The notes: generated by a model not told the origin, from the letters alone. A DNA stretch of 64,000 bases from Candidatus Peregrinibacteria bacterium GW2011_GWA2_33_10 (GCA_000989565.1 LBOO01000002.1:1-64000), one strand, 5' to 3'. Counted from the first letter of the stretch, positions 52,611 through 61,067 are shown. A program made the numbers and translations.

Positions 52611-53750
52611 TCATAAAATTTCTTTTCCCCTAGCTTCAGAAATATTCTTATACCCGTCTTTTTTTAATAATTCCACCAATCCCAAATTAATATCTGATAT
52701 GGTTTGCGGACCCTGAAAAATCATCCCTGTAACCATTTGAATCAAATTAGCGCCTAATTTGATTTTTTTATACGCGTCTTCTGCTGTAAATACACCCCCA
52801 CAACCAATAATAATCAATTTCCCTTTGGTTTTTTTAAAAATATATGAAATCATTAAATTCGCTTTTTCCTCCAATACTTTGCCGCTAATTCCACCATTCA
52901 CAAAATTAAATTTATCTTTAATTCTAGGATTCATATAATCTTTAGTCAAGTTAGTGCAAATAACACCGCTAATCTTATATTTTTCCACAACCTCTAAAAT
53001 ATCATCAATCTCTTTATGATTTAAATCCGGAGACATTTTCAAGAAAATTGGTTTATCATATTCAATTTTACTGATTTCTTTCATTAAACTCTCCAAACTT
53101 ACTTTATCCGTAAAAGGCTGCCCTCCATAAGCATTAGGACAACTAATGTTAATTGTCATGTAATCCCCAATATCTTTCATTAAATTAAAGGCTTTCACAT
53201 AATCTTTAATTCCCTCCTTGTTATCAGCAGTTAAAGCACAATTAGTCTTTGCCACACTAACACCAATAGGAAAATTAAACTTCTTATTCTTTAATCGTTT
53301 AGAAATTTTTTCCGCGCCATCATTCATTAAACCATAATAAATAACCAAAGATCCGGATTTCTTAAGCCTCCAAAGCCGCGGTTTAGGATTACCAGCGCAT
53401 TCTTCCCCTGTGATAGAACCGATTTCTTCAAATCCAAAACCCACCTCAGGTAAAATAGCAGTTAATTGTGCATTCTTATCAAATCCCGCAGCCAATCCAA
53501 TGGGATTTTTAAATTTAATACCTAAAACTTCTTGCTCTAAATAAGTCTTATTTTGATAAGAAAAGGCTATTTTGGTTAAGGTTCTGGTTAAAAAAGTTTT
53601 ACCGAGCATTTTTCCGGCCCTAGTCATTCGATCATGAATAAATTCCGGATCTAAAAGAAAAAAAATTCTCTTTAAAAACACTGCATATATAAAACCTTCA
53701 ATAAAATTTCTAACTTTAAATAAATAAAACATAAAATTAAATTTATACAT
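52611..53750 (-). CDS. pyrD: dihydroorotate dehydrogenase, class 2 (quinone)
   Basis: The 379-residue protein oxidises dihydroorotate to orotate with FMN and membrane quinone. It has an amphipathic N-terminal helix (F-Y-L-F-K-V-R-N-F-I-E-G) for membrane contact and G-L-A-A-G-F-D-K-N-A near 87. The catalytic Ser is in N-I-S-C-P-N-A-Y-G-G, as in class 2 rather than the Cys of class 1. L-I-I-I-G-C-G-G-V and L-I-Q-M-V-T-G-M-I-F bind FMN. Starts M1 (53750) and M7 (53732) are both possible: an extended -10-like TGCTATATT just before M1 would make M1 leaderless. It lies between two VanW genes, convergent with the first. Confidence 0.95.
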   Translation of the reverse strand: MYKFNFMFYLFKVRNFIEGFIYAVFLKRIFFLLDPEFIHDRMTRAGKMLGKTFLTRTLTKIAFSYQNKTYLEQEVLGIKFKNPIGLAAGFDKNAQLTAILPEVGFGFEEIGSITGEECAGNPKPRLWRLKKSGSLVIYYGLMNDGAEKISKRLKNKKFNFPIGVSVAKTNCALTADNKEGIKDYVKAFNLMKDIGDYMTINISCPNAYGGQPFTDKVSLESLMKEISKIEYDKPIFLKMSPDLNHKEIDDILEVVEKYKISGVICTNLTKDYMNPRIKDKFNFVNGGISGKVLEEKANLMISYIFKKTKGKLIIIGCGGVFTAEDAYKKIKLGANLIQMVTGMIFQGPQTISDINLGLVELLKKDGYKNISEARGKEIL

Positions 53751-53865
53751 AAATTAAATATAGCAGAAAAAAATAAAGATAATAAATAATTTCAACCGGT
53801 AAGGTTTTTTGTAATACAAAAGCATTAAAACGGTTATATAAAATGATTAATTAACAAATAGTTTT

Positions 53866-54762
53866 ATGTATTGTCAAGAAAGCTTTTTAAAAAACAATTA
53901 TCTAAATACATTTATTGAAAATGTACAAAGCCCTAAAAGAATAGCCCTATCTTCACGCTATCCTTATCTAAAAACTCCAATAATTGAATTTAGAAGATTT
54001 AATAACAACTTGAAAAATTTCTTCAATATTTACTTAGCGCGTTCAAAGCAGAAAAACTATTTTGATAATAAAATATTTTCTCATCAGTCGGTTCTAATGA
54101 GAAAGCTGGGTGATTCTGATATTCGTCTACAAAAGCAAAAAATAACTAATCTAAAAATCGCAGCAAGCAAATTAGATAAGATAATTATAAAACCGGGACA
54201 AACATTCTCATTCTGGCATTTAGTTGGAAGACCAAGCGCCAAAAGGGGATTTGTAAATGGTATGCTTTTAAGTAATGGAAAAGTTGTCGAAGGTTTAGGA
54301 GGAGGACTATGCCAAATGGCAAATCTCCTTTACTGGATGTTTTTACATGCCCCTGTTGAAATCAAACAAAGATATCATCATTCATTAGATGTTTTCCCGG
54401 ATTCAGGCCGAACACTCCCTTTCGGTAGCGGTGCGACCGTTCTTTATAACTTTGTGGATTTAAAAATAAAAAATATCTCTCCTGATACATTACAATTAAA
54501 AATTTGGCTCACAGATAATCATCTTAAAGGACAACTATTATCAGATAAAAAAATAGAATCGAAATTTCATATTTACGAAAAAAAGCATTGTTTTATAGAA
54601 AGAGAAGGCAAATATTATCGGTTTAATGAAATTTGGAGAGAAGAAAAAGTACAAGGGGAAATAATAAACAATCAAAAAATAATAGAAAATTTCGCCCCTG
54701 TTTTATACGAAGTTAATGATAATTATTTAAAAGAGAACAATTATAAGTTAATTAGATTATAA
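53866..54762 (+). CDS. VanW-like protein, short type
   Basis: The 298-residue protein lacks a signal peptide and matches the classic VanW of the VanB clusters: F-D-N-K-I-F-S-H-Q-S-V-L-M-R-K-L-G, then I-I-K-P-G-Q-T-F-S-F-W-H-L-V-G-R-P and L-G-G-G-L-C-Q-M-A-N-L-L-Y-W. H-H-S-L-D-V-F-P-D-S-G-R-T-L-P-F-G-S-G-A-T follows, and the C-terminus is charged. It is a different subtype from the anchored protein at 50733. Cytoplasmic localisation is suggested by the lack of a signal. Function unknown; no vanA/B ligase or vanX genes are here. A strong terminator follows. Confidence 0.85.
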   Translation: MYCQESFLKNNYLNTFIENVQSPKRIALSSRYPYLKTPIIEFRRFNNNLKNFFNIYLARSKQKNYFDNKIFSHQSVLMRKLGDSDIRLQKQKITNLKIAASKLDKIIIKPGQTFSFWHLVGRPSAKRGFVNGMLLSNGKVVEGLGGGLCQMANLLYWMFLHAPVEIKQRYHHSLDVFPDSGRTLPFGSGATVLYNFVDLKIKNISPDTLQLKIWLTDNHLKGQLLSDKKIESKFHIYEKKHCFIEREGKYYRFNEIWREEKVQGEIINNQKIIENFAPVLYEVNDNYLKENNYKLIRL

Positions 54763-54792
54763 AAAAGACCGGATGAAAGTTCCGGTCTTTTT
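54762..54792. terminator. strong terminator after the short VanW gene
   Basis: A 12-bp stem AAAAAGACCGGA / TCCGGTCTTTTT with a 7-nt loop. It may work in both directions, because the next gene converges from the right. Confidence 0.85.
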
Positions 54793-54812
54793 ATTTAGTT
54801 TGATCTTAAACT

Positions 54813-55301
54813 TCAAGGAATATATCGCTCTTTTAAACTTAATACCTTATCTCCATCAACTTTAATTTCAAAAGGCGCGAATTCAAAAGTTTCTTTATTA
54901 CCATTGAATACCTCAGTGAAGATTTTAACATTTAAAGCATTACCGGACGAAGGATCTTGCCCCAAATTGGCAGTATAAACTGTTAAATCTGAAGGAATTT
55001 CAAAAGTCACAATTTTTTCCTCATCATTCACAATCAAAAATCCATTAGGATTGCATTCCGGAATTTCATTCGTAGCCTCTTCAGTTGAAGTAGTACAAGT
55101 ATTATCTACCTCAGATAGCCATTTTATCTCATCAATATCAATAAAGTTTTTACCTTCTTTCTCATAAATATTTTTCATATATGCAATTTTTTCATTCCCG
55201 CTATTTTCACTCCCTTGCGATCCATTATTTTGAGGAAGAAATTGAGCACATGCAGTTAAAATAAAAACAATGCTCAAAATAATCGTAGTTATTTTTTTCA
55301 T
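54813..55301 (-). CDS. putative lipoprotein of unknown function
   Basis: The 162-residue protein has a signal peptide with lipobox L-T-A-C at 15-18. Then come a Ser/Gly/Asn-rich linker and a beta-rich domain (about 60-160). That domain contains I-D-I-D-E-I-K-W-L, a Cys pair (T-C-T-T...P-E-C-N) and I-V-N-D-E-E-K-I-V-T-F. It is not recognised beyond being an exported lipid-anchored protein. Disulfide bonding of the Cys pair is plausible given a VKOR protein. Single gene. Confidence 0.68.
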   Translation of the reverse strand: MKKITTIILSIVFILTACAQFLPQNNGSQGSENSGNEKIAYMKNIYEKEGKNFIDIDEIKWLSEVDNTCTTSTEEATNEIPECNPNGFLIVNDEEKIVTFEIPSDLTVYTANLGQDPSSGNALNVKIFTEVFNGNKETFEFAPFEIKVDGDKVLSLKERYIP

Positions 55302-55455
55302 AATTTTTTAGTTAAATTAATTGAATTAAGCAAATATAATAACCTCCAAAATATTAATACATTACAGAAAAGAAAAAATCCATTCTTCTGCTGCGCGAAG
55401 AATTGTTTTCATAAATTCTTTTGTTAATTTTAAATATATTTTAACAAAAGAAAAC

Positions 55456-55485
55456 CTGTACCCGTGTCCACTTTTTGGGGTACAG
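55456..55485 (-). terminator. candidate terminator of tRNA-Ser(GCU)
   Basis: An 8-bp stem CTGTACCC / GGGTACAG lies directly 3' of the tRNA. It is followed on the minus strand by a T-rich run. The 55302-55455 gap holds nothing else seen. Confidence 0.5.
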
Positions 55486-55490
55486 ATAAC

Positions 55491-55583
55491 TGGCGGAGAG
55501 AGAGGGGTTCGAACCCTCGCGGGGGATTGCTCCCCCCTACAGCTTTAGCAAAGCCGCCCCTTCAGCCACTTGGGTATCTCTCC
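55491..55583 (-). tRNA. tRNA-Ser (anticodon GCU)
   Basis: The minus strand from 55583 gives GGAGAGA...TCTCTCC as acceptor stem, and the D arm with AAGTGGCTGAAGG. The anticodon arm is CGGCT-TTGCTAA-AGCTG with GCT at 34-36. A long class II variable arm (GGGGGGAGCAATCCCCC) follows, then the T arm GAGGGTTCGAACCCCTC. CCA is encoded (55491-55493). The length is 93 nt. Confidence 0.95.
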
Positions 55584-55672
55584 ATTTATGGCTTACTTAA
55601 GAAAATCTTAAATTTTGACCGTGGTAATGTTAACAAAGAAGATCTAATTCATCAAGAAAAAACTTTTAATTT

Positions 55673-57082
55673 TTAATTCAAACCTTCTTCCACTAAAGTT
55701 TCTTCAGATACTTTAATAATATTTTTTTCTTCATCAGTGATCTTTTTCTTCTTCCAAGTTCCTTTCATAAAATAAATTATAAGACCAAACGTAGAAATAA
55801 TATTACTTAAAGGGAAAGACCACCAAATGCCCTCTTCATTAAGAAAATATCTCGATAAAATATAAGCTATTGGGAATTGTAAAACCCATAATGAAATAAA
55901 AGTAAAAATCATAGCCATAAAAGTATCTCCTGCCCCGCGAAGAGTCCCGCTCAAAACTTGATACACACCAATAAAACCAAAACTTAAAGCCATAATTCTA
56001 ATTAAATTTGTGCTTTCTTTGATGGCTTCTAATTCCCCCGGTATAAAAAATTCCGAAAGTTCATGCGCAAAAAAATAAATTAATACACCAGCCAAACTTA
56101 AAATGACAAAGCTGATGATAGTACTTTGTATAGCAATATCTTCAGCTCTTTTTATTTTTTTTGCTCCTATATTCTGCCCTACTAAAGTTGAAGCTGCCAT
56201 AGACAAACCAATCGCCGGAATCACAACAAAACTTAATATTCTAGTCCCAATCCCATAAGCGGCAATTGACGAAGTACCAAATCTAACCACCAAAACAGTC
56301 ATTAAAGCAAATCCAAAAGCTCTGGTAGATTGTTCCAAGGAGGCCGGAATTCCTAATTTAAAAAGGTCCTTAATAATTTTCCAATCAGGTTTTATATCCT
56401 TGATTTTTAAATGAATTCCAAATTTACCCCTAAAAAGATAGTATAAACTGATCATGGCTGCTACCGCTTGAGAAAAAAGCGTTGCAATCGCTGCGCCGGC
56501 AACACCATAAGCAGGAATAACACCCCACCCATTGATTAAAATCGGATCTAAAATTGCGTTTAAAATTACAGTAGCGGAAACAACATACATAGGCAATTTC
56601 ACAACTCCTATACCTCTTAAAACAGACTGGAACATAAAAAAAATAAATACAAATAGCATACCTAAAAAAGATACCTTTAAATAAATAGTCGCATTCATAA
56701 TCACATTATTTTCAGCCCCCATTAATTGAAGTAAATACTCAGCGGAAAAATATCCAACAATGCTTAAAATTAAAGAAACAAATATAATTAGAATAAAAGT
56801 TTGCATGCTTACTTTGTCAATTTTATCATTATCACCTTTCCCTTTATATTGCGCTATAAAAATACTCCCCGCTATAGCCAACCCCCCGCCCAAAGAAATA
56901 ATTAAAAAAATTATTGGAAAACTTAATGAAACAGCGGCAATCGCATTTTCTCCCAATCTTCCAACCCAAAAAGTATCTATAAGGTTGTACGCTGTGTGTA
57001 AAATATTAGCGAATACAATAGGAAGAGATAAAGTTATTAAAGATCTTAATATTGATCCCTCTGTTAATTTATTTACTGACAT
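55673..57082 (-). CDS. MATE-family multidrug/toxin exporter
   Basis: The protein (469 residues from the ATG at 57082) has about twelve transmembrane helices in two alike halves. The opening is K-L-T-E-G-S-I-L-R-S-L-I-T-L-S-L-P-I and N-L-I-D-T-F-W-V-G-R-L-G, which is diagnostic for MATE proteins of the NorM/DinF type. F-G-T-S-S-I-A-A-Y-G-I-G-T-R and N-I-G-A-K-K mark the second half. It exports cationic compounds or lipids by Na+/H+ antiport. A GTG at 57103 would add seven residues, but the ATG is the better start. The C-terminal 35 residues are Lys/Glu-rich. Confidence 0.93.
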   Translation of the reverse strand: MSVNKLTEGSILRSLITLSLPIVFANILHTAYNLIDTFWVGRLGENAIAAVSLSFPIIFLIISLGGGLAIAGSIFIAQYKGKGDNDKIDKVSMQTFILIIFVSLILSIVGYFSAEYLLQLMGAENNVIMNATIYLKVSFLGMLFVFIFFMFQSVLRGIGVVKLPMYVVSATVILNAILDPILINGWGVIPAYGVAGAAIATLFSQAVAAMISLYYLFRGKFGIHLKIKDIKPDWKIIKDLFKLGIPASLEQSTRAFGFALMTVLVVRFGTSSIAAYGIGTRILSFVVIPAIGLSMAASTLVGQNIGAKKIKRAEDIAIQSTIISFVILSLAGVLIYFFAHELSEFFIPGELEAIKESTNLIRIMALSFGFIGVYQVLSGTLRGAGDTFMAMIFTFISLWVLQFPIAYILSRYFLNEEGIWWSFPLSNIISTFGLIIYFMKGTWKKKKITDEEKNIIKVSEETLVEEGLN

Positions 57083-57326
57083 AGAAATTATTTTAAAAAA
57101 CACGTAAGTAAAAATTTACTATATAAGAAAAAAAATTACAAATTTGATAATTATTTTATACTGCTCCGTAGCTTTTTTGTTGATAAATCGATAAAATTAT
57201 CTTTAAGCTTCACAGTATTACTTGTCTTTCCGAGCTTTAGCGAAGATTGATACAAAAATTTAAAAGCGTAGGAGTATAAAAGGTTAAAAGTACAATAAAA
57301 ATTTTATTTTTATATTTGTTTCTGTT

Positions 57327-57360
57327 AAAATCAGCCATAAAGAATATTAAATCTGATTTT
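57327..57360. promoter_or_regulatory. inverted repeat before the HicB-like gene
   Basis: AAAATCAG (57327-57334) and CTGATTTT (57353-57360) are a perfect 8-bp inverted repeat directly before the ATG at 57361. An extended -10 TGTTAAAAT overlaps the left arm, so this may be an autoregulatory operator. Confidence 0.45.
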
Positions 57361-57564
57361 ATGGATCTTACTTATATAATTTGGAAGGAAAAAGATGTAT
57401 TTCAAGCCTATTGTCTAAACACAGACTTAAGCCGAGCCGGACGGACAAAAGAGGAAGCATTAGCATCACTTGATGAAGCATTGGAGCGGCATTTCAATAA
57501 GCAAAAGCCAAAATTTGTAGAGATTCAGAAACCGGAAATAATAAAAGCGCAAGTTACAATTTGA
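57361..57564 (+). CDS. HicB-like orphan protein
   Basis: The 67-residue protein has the HicB/UPF0150 pattern: a strand with Y-I-I-W-K-E-K-D-V-F-Q-A-Y-C-L, then T-D-L-S-R-A-G-R-T-K-E-E-A-L-A-S-L-D-E-A-L-E. It lacks the C-terminal DNA-binding domain of some HicB antitoxins. No HicA toxin is adjacent, so it may be a solitary relict or have a different role. A TTG at 57316 gives a longer frame, but the -10 lies in it. The 212-nt gap before it holds nothing else seen. Confidence 0.68.
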   Translation: MDLTYIIWKEKDVFQAYCLNTDLSRAGRTKEEALASLDEALERHFNKQKPKFVEIQKPEIIKAQVTI

Positions 57565-57604
57565 GAGTGTTTAAATTAACAAATAAGCTTTTAAAGGCTG
57601 ATGA

Positions 57605-58906
57605 TTAAATAACCCCCCCTAGGTCATACGCACTGCCTGAAATAATTTTTACATCATAAAACTTATTAACTTCAAGTGCTTTTTTACTTTTTATAAAAAT
57701 TTGGCCATCAATTTCAGGAGCAAACTTCTCAATTCTCCCAAAATACAATTTAGATTTTTTGTCAAATCCTTCAATTAAAGTTTTCATTATTTTCCCCTTC
57801 AAATTCTGATTTTTTTGCTTAGATATTTTTTGTTGTAAAAACATTAATTCATCCCGTCTCTTCTTCTTTATTTGATTCGAAATTTGACTAGGCATAGAAA
57901 AAGCTTCAGTCCCTTCTTCTCGTGAATACTCAAAAACACCAACATGATCAAAATTAATCTCCTTTAAAAAATTTTTTAAATTCAAAAAAGCCTTTTTATT
58001 TTCTCCGGGAAAACCTGTTATAAAACTGCTTCTCAAATAAATATTTGGGATCTCCCCTCTCAAATATTTAATCTTTTCTAAAATTCTATCTTTATTGGCC
58101 GTCCTTCTCATCTTTTGTAAAATTTCCGCGTCTCCATGTTGCAAAGGAATATCTAAATATTTACATATTTTTTCACTTTCTTTCATCACATTTATTAATT
58201 CAGGAGAAACCCTCTCAGGATAAATATATAAAACTCTAACCCAAAAATCTCCTTTAATTTGACTTATTTTCTTCAGTAATTTCGGTAAAGCAAATTTTTT
58301 ATATAAATCATACCCATAATATCCACAATCCTGAGCTACTAAAACCAATTCTTTCACTCCCATTTTAATTGAATTTTTACATTCTTTGATAATTTCTTCC
58401 ATTTTCCTGCTGCGATATTTACCTTTTAATTTCGGAATTAAACAATAGCTGCATTTGTTGTCACAGCCTTCGGCAATTTTTACATAGCTAAAACCGCCAC
58501 TCGTCAGAAGCATTTTTCCATTTATTTCTTCAAAAACTTTTGGGTTATCATTAACGGCAAAAACTCTTTTATCTTTCAAAATTTCATTAAAAATTTCTCC
58601 AACTTTAAAATAATTTGCACTGCTTATGACAGCTTTTATTTGAGGAAAATTTTCAAAAATACTTTCATCAATTAAACCGCACATACAACCCATTAAAATA
58701 ATTTTCTTATCTTTTAATAATTTCAAATTTTCAAAAACCTCATCTCTGGCCGATTTCAAAAAAGCGCATGTATTTAAAAAAATATATTCAGCATCATTTT
58801 CATTAACTAATTCAACATTTTTTAAATTTCCCAAAATACTTTCAGTATCCGCCAAATTTTTCGGACACCCCAGCGAAACCGCGCTAATTTTGATCAATTT
58901 CCCCAT
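57605..58906 (-). CDS. rimO: ribosomal protein uS12 methylthiotransferase RimO
   Basis: The 433-residue protein has the methylthiotransferase N-domain with three cluster Cys (S-L-G-C-P-K-N; N-T-C-A-F-L; M-G-C-M-C-G). The radical SAM cluster is C-D-N-K-C-S-Y-C with K-L-K-G-K-Y-R-S-R after it. The TRAM domain is C-terminal (about 365-433). S-L-G-C-P-K-N-L-A-D-T-E is typical of RimO, rather than MiaB. It thiomethylates Asp88 of S12. The product ends with D-L-G-G-V-I. A heptamer repeat lies just before its start. Confidence 0.94.
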   Translation of the reverse strand: MGKLIKISAVSLGCPKNLADTESILGNLKNVELVNENDAEYIFLNTCAFLKSARDEVFENLKLLKDKKIILMGCMCGLIDESIFENFPQIKAVISSANYFKVGEIFNEILKDKRVFAVNDNPKVFEEINGKMLLTSGGFSYVKIAEGCDNKCSYCLIPKLKGKYRSRKMEEIIKECKNSIKMGVKELVLVAQDCGYYGYDLYKKFALPKLLKKISQIKGDFWVRVLYIYPERVSPELINVMKESEKICKYLDIPLQHGDAEILQKMRRTANKDRILEKIKYLRGEIPNIYLRSSFITGFPGENKKAFLNLKNFLKEINFDHVGVFEYSREEGTEAFSMPSQISNQIKKKRRDELMFLQQKISKQKNQNLKGKIMKTLIEGFDKKSKLYFGRIEKFAPEIDGQIFIKSKKALEVNKFYDVKIISGSAYDLGGVI

Positions 58907-58919
58907 ATAAATATTCCTT

Positions 58920-58954
58920 TTACGGATTACGGATTACGAATTACGAATTACGAT
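58920..58954. repeat. tandem heptamer repeat (TTACGRA)5
   Basis: Five units in tandem: TTACGGA twice, TTACGAA twice, TTACGAT once. They fill the gap between the stop of the phosphoesterase gene (58955) and the rimO start (58906), and may affect rimO expression if unit number varies. Confidence 0.85.
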
Positions 58955-59770
58955 TTATTTCAATACAACAACATTAATCTCCGGCTTAGCAAAAAACCTA
59001 ATAGGCAAAAGAGTTGTTCCCACCCCATGAGTAACAAAAACTTGAGAATATTGATTTTTAACCAAACCTTCTCGATATTTCTGTCCAAAGCTTGATTGCG
59101 TATTAGGAGCGTACAATCCAAAAAAAGTCACCTGCCCCCCATGGGTATGACCGCTCAATACCAAATCGATTTTGTCAGTTTCTAAAAACTCCGAAAAATC
59201 AGGATTATGAGAAAGCAAAATTACAAAATCATCTGTTTTCGCGTCCCCGATAGTAGGCTCTAAATTCTGAGTATCGTGCCAAAAATCCCCAACCCCGCCA
59301 ATCTTAAATCTCTCATTTCCTTCACTTATCCATACAGCTTCATTAAGTAAAATTTTTATATTAGCTTTATTCGCGGCTTCCAATATGCGTATCTTCCTAT
59401 TATCCCGTAATACAGAATCATGGTTCCCAAGCACTCCATAAACTCCATATTTTGCTTTAATTTTACCAAAAATCCTAAAAGTATCATCAGCCAAATTAGG
59501 TTCTTTATTTATATAATCACCTCCAAGTAAAACCAAATCAGGATTTTGCTCATTTATTAGCCGTACAACTTTTTCCAATCTTTCCGTTGAAAAATAATGA
59601 CCAAAATGAAAATCAGCCGCAAATATAATTTTTTTATTTTTAATAAATTCCGGAACATCTGAATCTATAATTTCATTGCTTTCAACTTTTAACTGAAAAG
59701 GCTCTATTAATGCCCAAGAAAAACAGATAAATCCAAAAATGAAGAAGATAATAAAAAATTTTTTTAACAT
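58955..59770 (-). CDS. calcineurin-like metallophosphoesterase, membrane-anchored
   Basis: The 271-residue protein has an N-terminal anchor (4-24) and a metallophosphoesterase domain. The motifs are D-F-H-F-G-H (replacing D-x-H), L-G-G-D-Y-I-N, L-G-N-H-D-S, L-S-H-N-P-D and S-G-H-T-H-G-G-Q. This is the YkuE/YaeI type, whose members cut lipid or small phosphoesters on the outer face. It is upstream of rimO, separated only by the heptamer repeat, so the two may be co-transcribed. Confidence 0.9.
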   Translation of the reverse strand: MLKKFFIIFFIFGFICFSWALIEPFQLKVESNEIIDSDVPEFIKNKKIIFAADFHFGHYFSTERLEKVVRLINEQNPDLVLLGGDYINKEPNLADDTFRIFGKIKAKYGVYGVLGNHDSVLRDNRKIRILEAANKANIKILLNEAVWISEGNERFKIGGVGDFWHDTQNLEPTIGDAKTDDFVILLSHNPDFSEFLETDKIDLVLSGHTHGGQVTFFGLYAPNTQSSFGQKYREGLVKNQYSQVFVTHGVGTTLLPIRFFAKPEINVVVLK

Positions 59771-59799
59771 TTACAAAAATAGAATTTAAATTATAGCTG

Positions 59800-59925
59800 G
59801 AAATTGCTTCCTAAAGTGCCAGATGTGGCTTTTGTTTGGCAAAAAATAATGTGAGCCCCGTTTACGGGGTGATCATTATTTTTTGGGAGAAAAAAGTCAC
59901 AGATGGCACTTTAGGAAGCAATTTC
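59800..59925. repeat. 126-bp nested hairpin element
   Basis: The outer arms, 59800-59821 and 59904-59925, are a perfect 22-bp inverted repeat; with three mismatches the pairing continues to about 35 bp. Inside are a perfect 12-bp pair CAAAAAATAATG / CATTATTTTTTG (59840-59851, 59874-59885) and a CCCCG / CGGGG tip. It starts right after the DUF4342 stop, and shares a 20-bp core with the hairpin at 11684-11723. It looks like a non-autonomous mobile or REP-like element, and could act as a terminator. Confidence 0.75.
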
Positions 59926-60234
59926 TTATTTTCGTTCAACTTCAATAGTGCAGTTAGTGACCAAAGCCGCCAAAGCTCCGACAGCAGCTAAAATTGGTGC
60001 GATAACAGTCCCTAATACAGCGAAAGTTACAGGAATTTCCATTAAAACTTCTTTTTTCTCATTTTTTATGATTATTCTTCTTACATTTCCTTCTTTAATT
60101 AACTTTCTTATTTTTTTTAATAATTGATCTCCCGAAGCCTTAATTTCTTCCTTTGTTGATTTTTTATTATTTTCTTTTTCCTTAGAAGAAGTTTTTGTGT
60201 TTTTTGCTCCGGATTTATTTTTTACTATAACCAT
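59926..60234 (-). CDS. DUF4342 small protein
   Basis: The 102-residue protein has a charged N-terminal half, then the DUF4342 block: E-E-I-K-A-S-G-D-Q-L-L-K-K-I-R-K-L-I-K-E-G-N-V-R-R-I-I-I, V-L-M-E-I-P-V-T-F-A-V, and a hydrophobic stretch L-A-A-V-G-A-L-A-A-L-V ending C-T-I-E-V-E-R-K. DUF4342 proteins occur across many phyla and have no known function. The hydrophobic end may touch the membrane. Its stop abuts the hairpin element. Confidence 0.85.
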   Translation of the reverse strand: MVIVKNKSGAKNTKTSSKEKENNKKSTKEEIKASGDQLLKKIRKLIKEGNVRRIIIKNEKKEVLMEIPVTFAVLGTVIAPILAAVGALAALVTNCTIEVERK

Positions 60235-60315
60235 ATTTAAAAGTTAAAAAATATTTTTGATTACTAAAATACTACCACAAATAAACAAATACTAAAACTC
60301 TCGACATTTATTATC

Positions 60316-60843
60316 TTAAAAACTAATCCTATTCAAAAAATAAATTCCCGCATTCAGGTAAACCGCAAAACTAACCCATACGATGTAAGGAATAAGAAGA
60401 CTTGCTGCTAAAATATTATGCTTTGAAAAATAATATATTGTCATAAATATTGCTAACCACAAAAATACAATTTCAATTAATGCGTATAAGGGATTATGAA
60501 GGCCAAAAAACAAAATGGACCATAATGAATTTAGAATTAATTGGATCGCAAAAAAACTGTAAGCCGCGGATTTGTCGTCATCTTTAATTCTCAGAACAAA
60601 ATCTATTATTCTGTCGAAAAAGTTTTTTTTAATATCCGTTACAATTATTAAGTATAATGCAAAACCCATCAATAAATATAAAACAATCCACGCAGGTCCA
60701 AAAAGCCATGAAGGAGGAGTAAAAGCCGGTTTTGAAAGCAAATTGTACCAGTCATTTATATTTGGAATAGTAAATATACTGCCGATAATACCCGCTAATT
60801 GACTTATTAATATACAAAACAGAAGAATAAAAAACTTTTTCAT
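60316..60843 (-). CDS. TspO/MBR-family membrane protein
   Basis: The 175-residue protein has five transmembrane helices. The signature N-D-W-Y-N-L-L-S-K-P-A-F-T-P-P-S-W-L-F-G and P-A-W-I-V-L-Y-L-L-M-G is that of TspO. N-S-L-W-S-I-L-F-F-G in helix 3 and W-L-A-I-F-M-T-I-Y-Y in helix 4 also fit. TspO binds porphyrins and sterols and modulates tetrapyrrole-linked stress responses. A charged loop insertion (K-I-K-D-D-D-K type) lies between helices 2 and 3. Small membrane genes follow on the same strand. Confidence 0.92.
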   Translation of the reverse strand: MKKFFILLFCILISQLAGIIGSIFTIPNINDWYNLLSKPAFTPPSWLFGPAWIVLYLLMGFALYLIIVTDIKKNFFDRIIDFVLRIKDDDKSAAYSFFAIQLILNSLWSILFFGLHNPLYALIEIVFLWLAIFMTIYYFSKHNILAASLLIPYIVWVSFAVYLNAGIYFLNRISF

Positions 60844-60854
60844 ATTCGATTTTT

Positions 60855-61067
60855 TTAAATTTCAATATCGATTTTGGAATATTTATTCACCCTTCTTGCG
60901 AAAGCTAAAGCAATAATTCCAAATATTATTAAAAAACCACCTATTAAGATTGGTAGTAGATCAGGAAAAATTAAAATTAATAATCCTAAAACTATTGCGA
61001 AAATTCCGTTTAAAATTAAACTCCAAACAATATTCTTCATGAATTTAAAAACGTGTTCATATTTCAT
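60855..61067 (-). CDS. small two-helix membrane protein, HdeD/DUF308-like half
   Basis: The 70-residue protein has two hydrophobic helices (about 14-34 and 38-56) around I-F-P-D-L-L-P-I-L-I-G. That is the DUF308/HdeD repeat pattern, but only one of the usual three repeat pairs is present. It ends with R-R-V-N-K-Y-S-K-I-D-I-E-I in the cytoplasm. It is 11 nt upstream of the TspO gene. It may form oligomers. Function unknown. Confidence 0.6.
   Translation of the reverse strand: MKYEHVFKFMKNIVWSLILNGIFAIVLGLLILIFPDLLPILIGGFLIIFGIIALAFARRVNKYSKIDIEI

Noticed and set aside
50733-54762. Vancomycin resistance cluster
   Set aside because: Only VanW-type proteins are present, with no VanA/B ligase, VanH, VanX or VanRS. 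VanW alone says nothing about resistance.
55464-55676. Open frame on the plus strand of 70 residues
   Set aside because: It reads through the antisense of tRNA-Ser(GCU) at 55491-55583, so it is not a protein gene.
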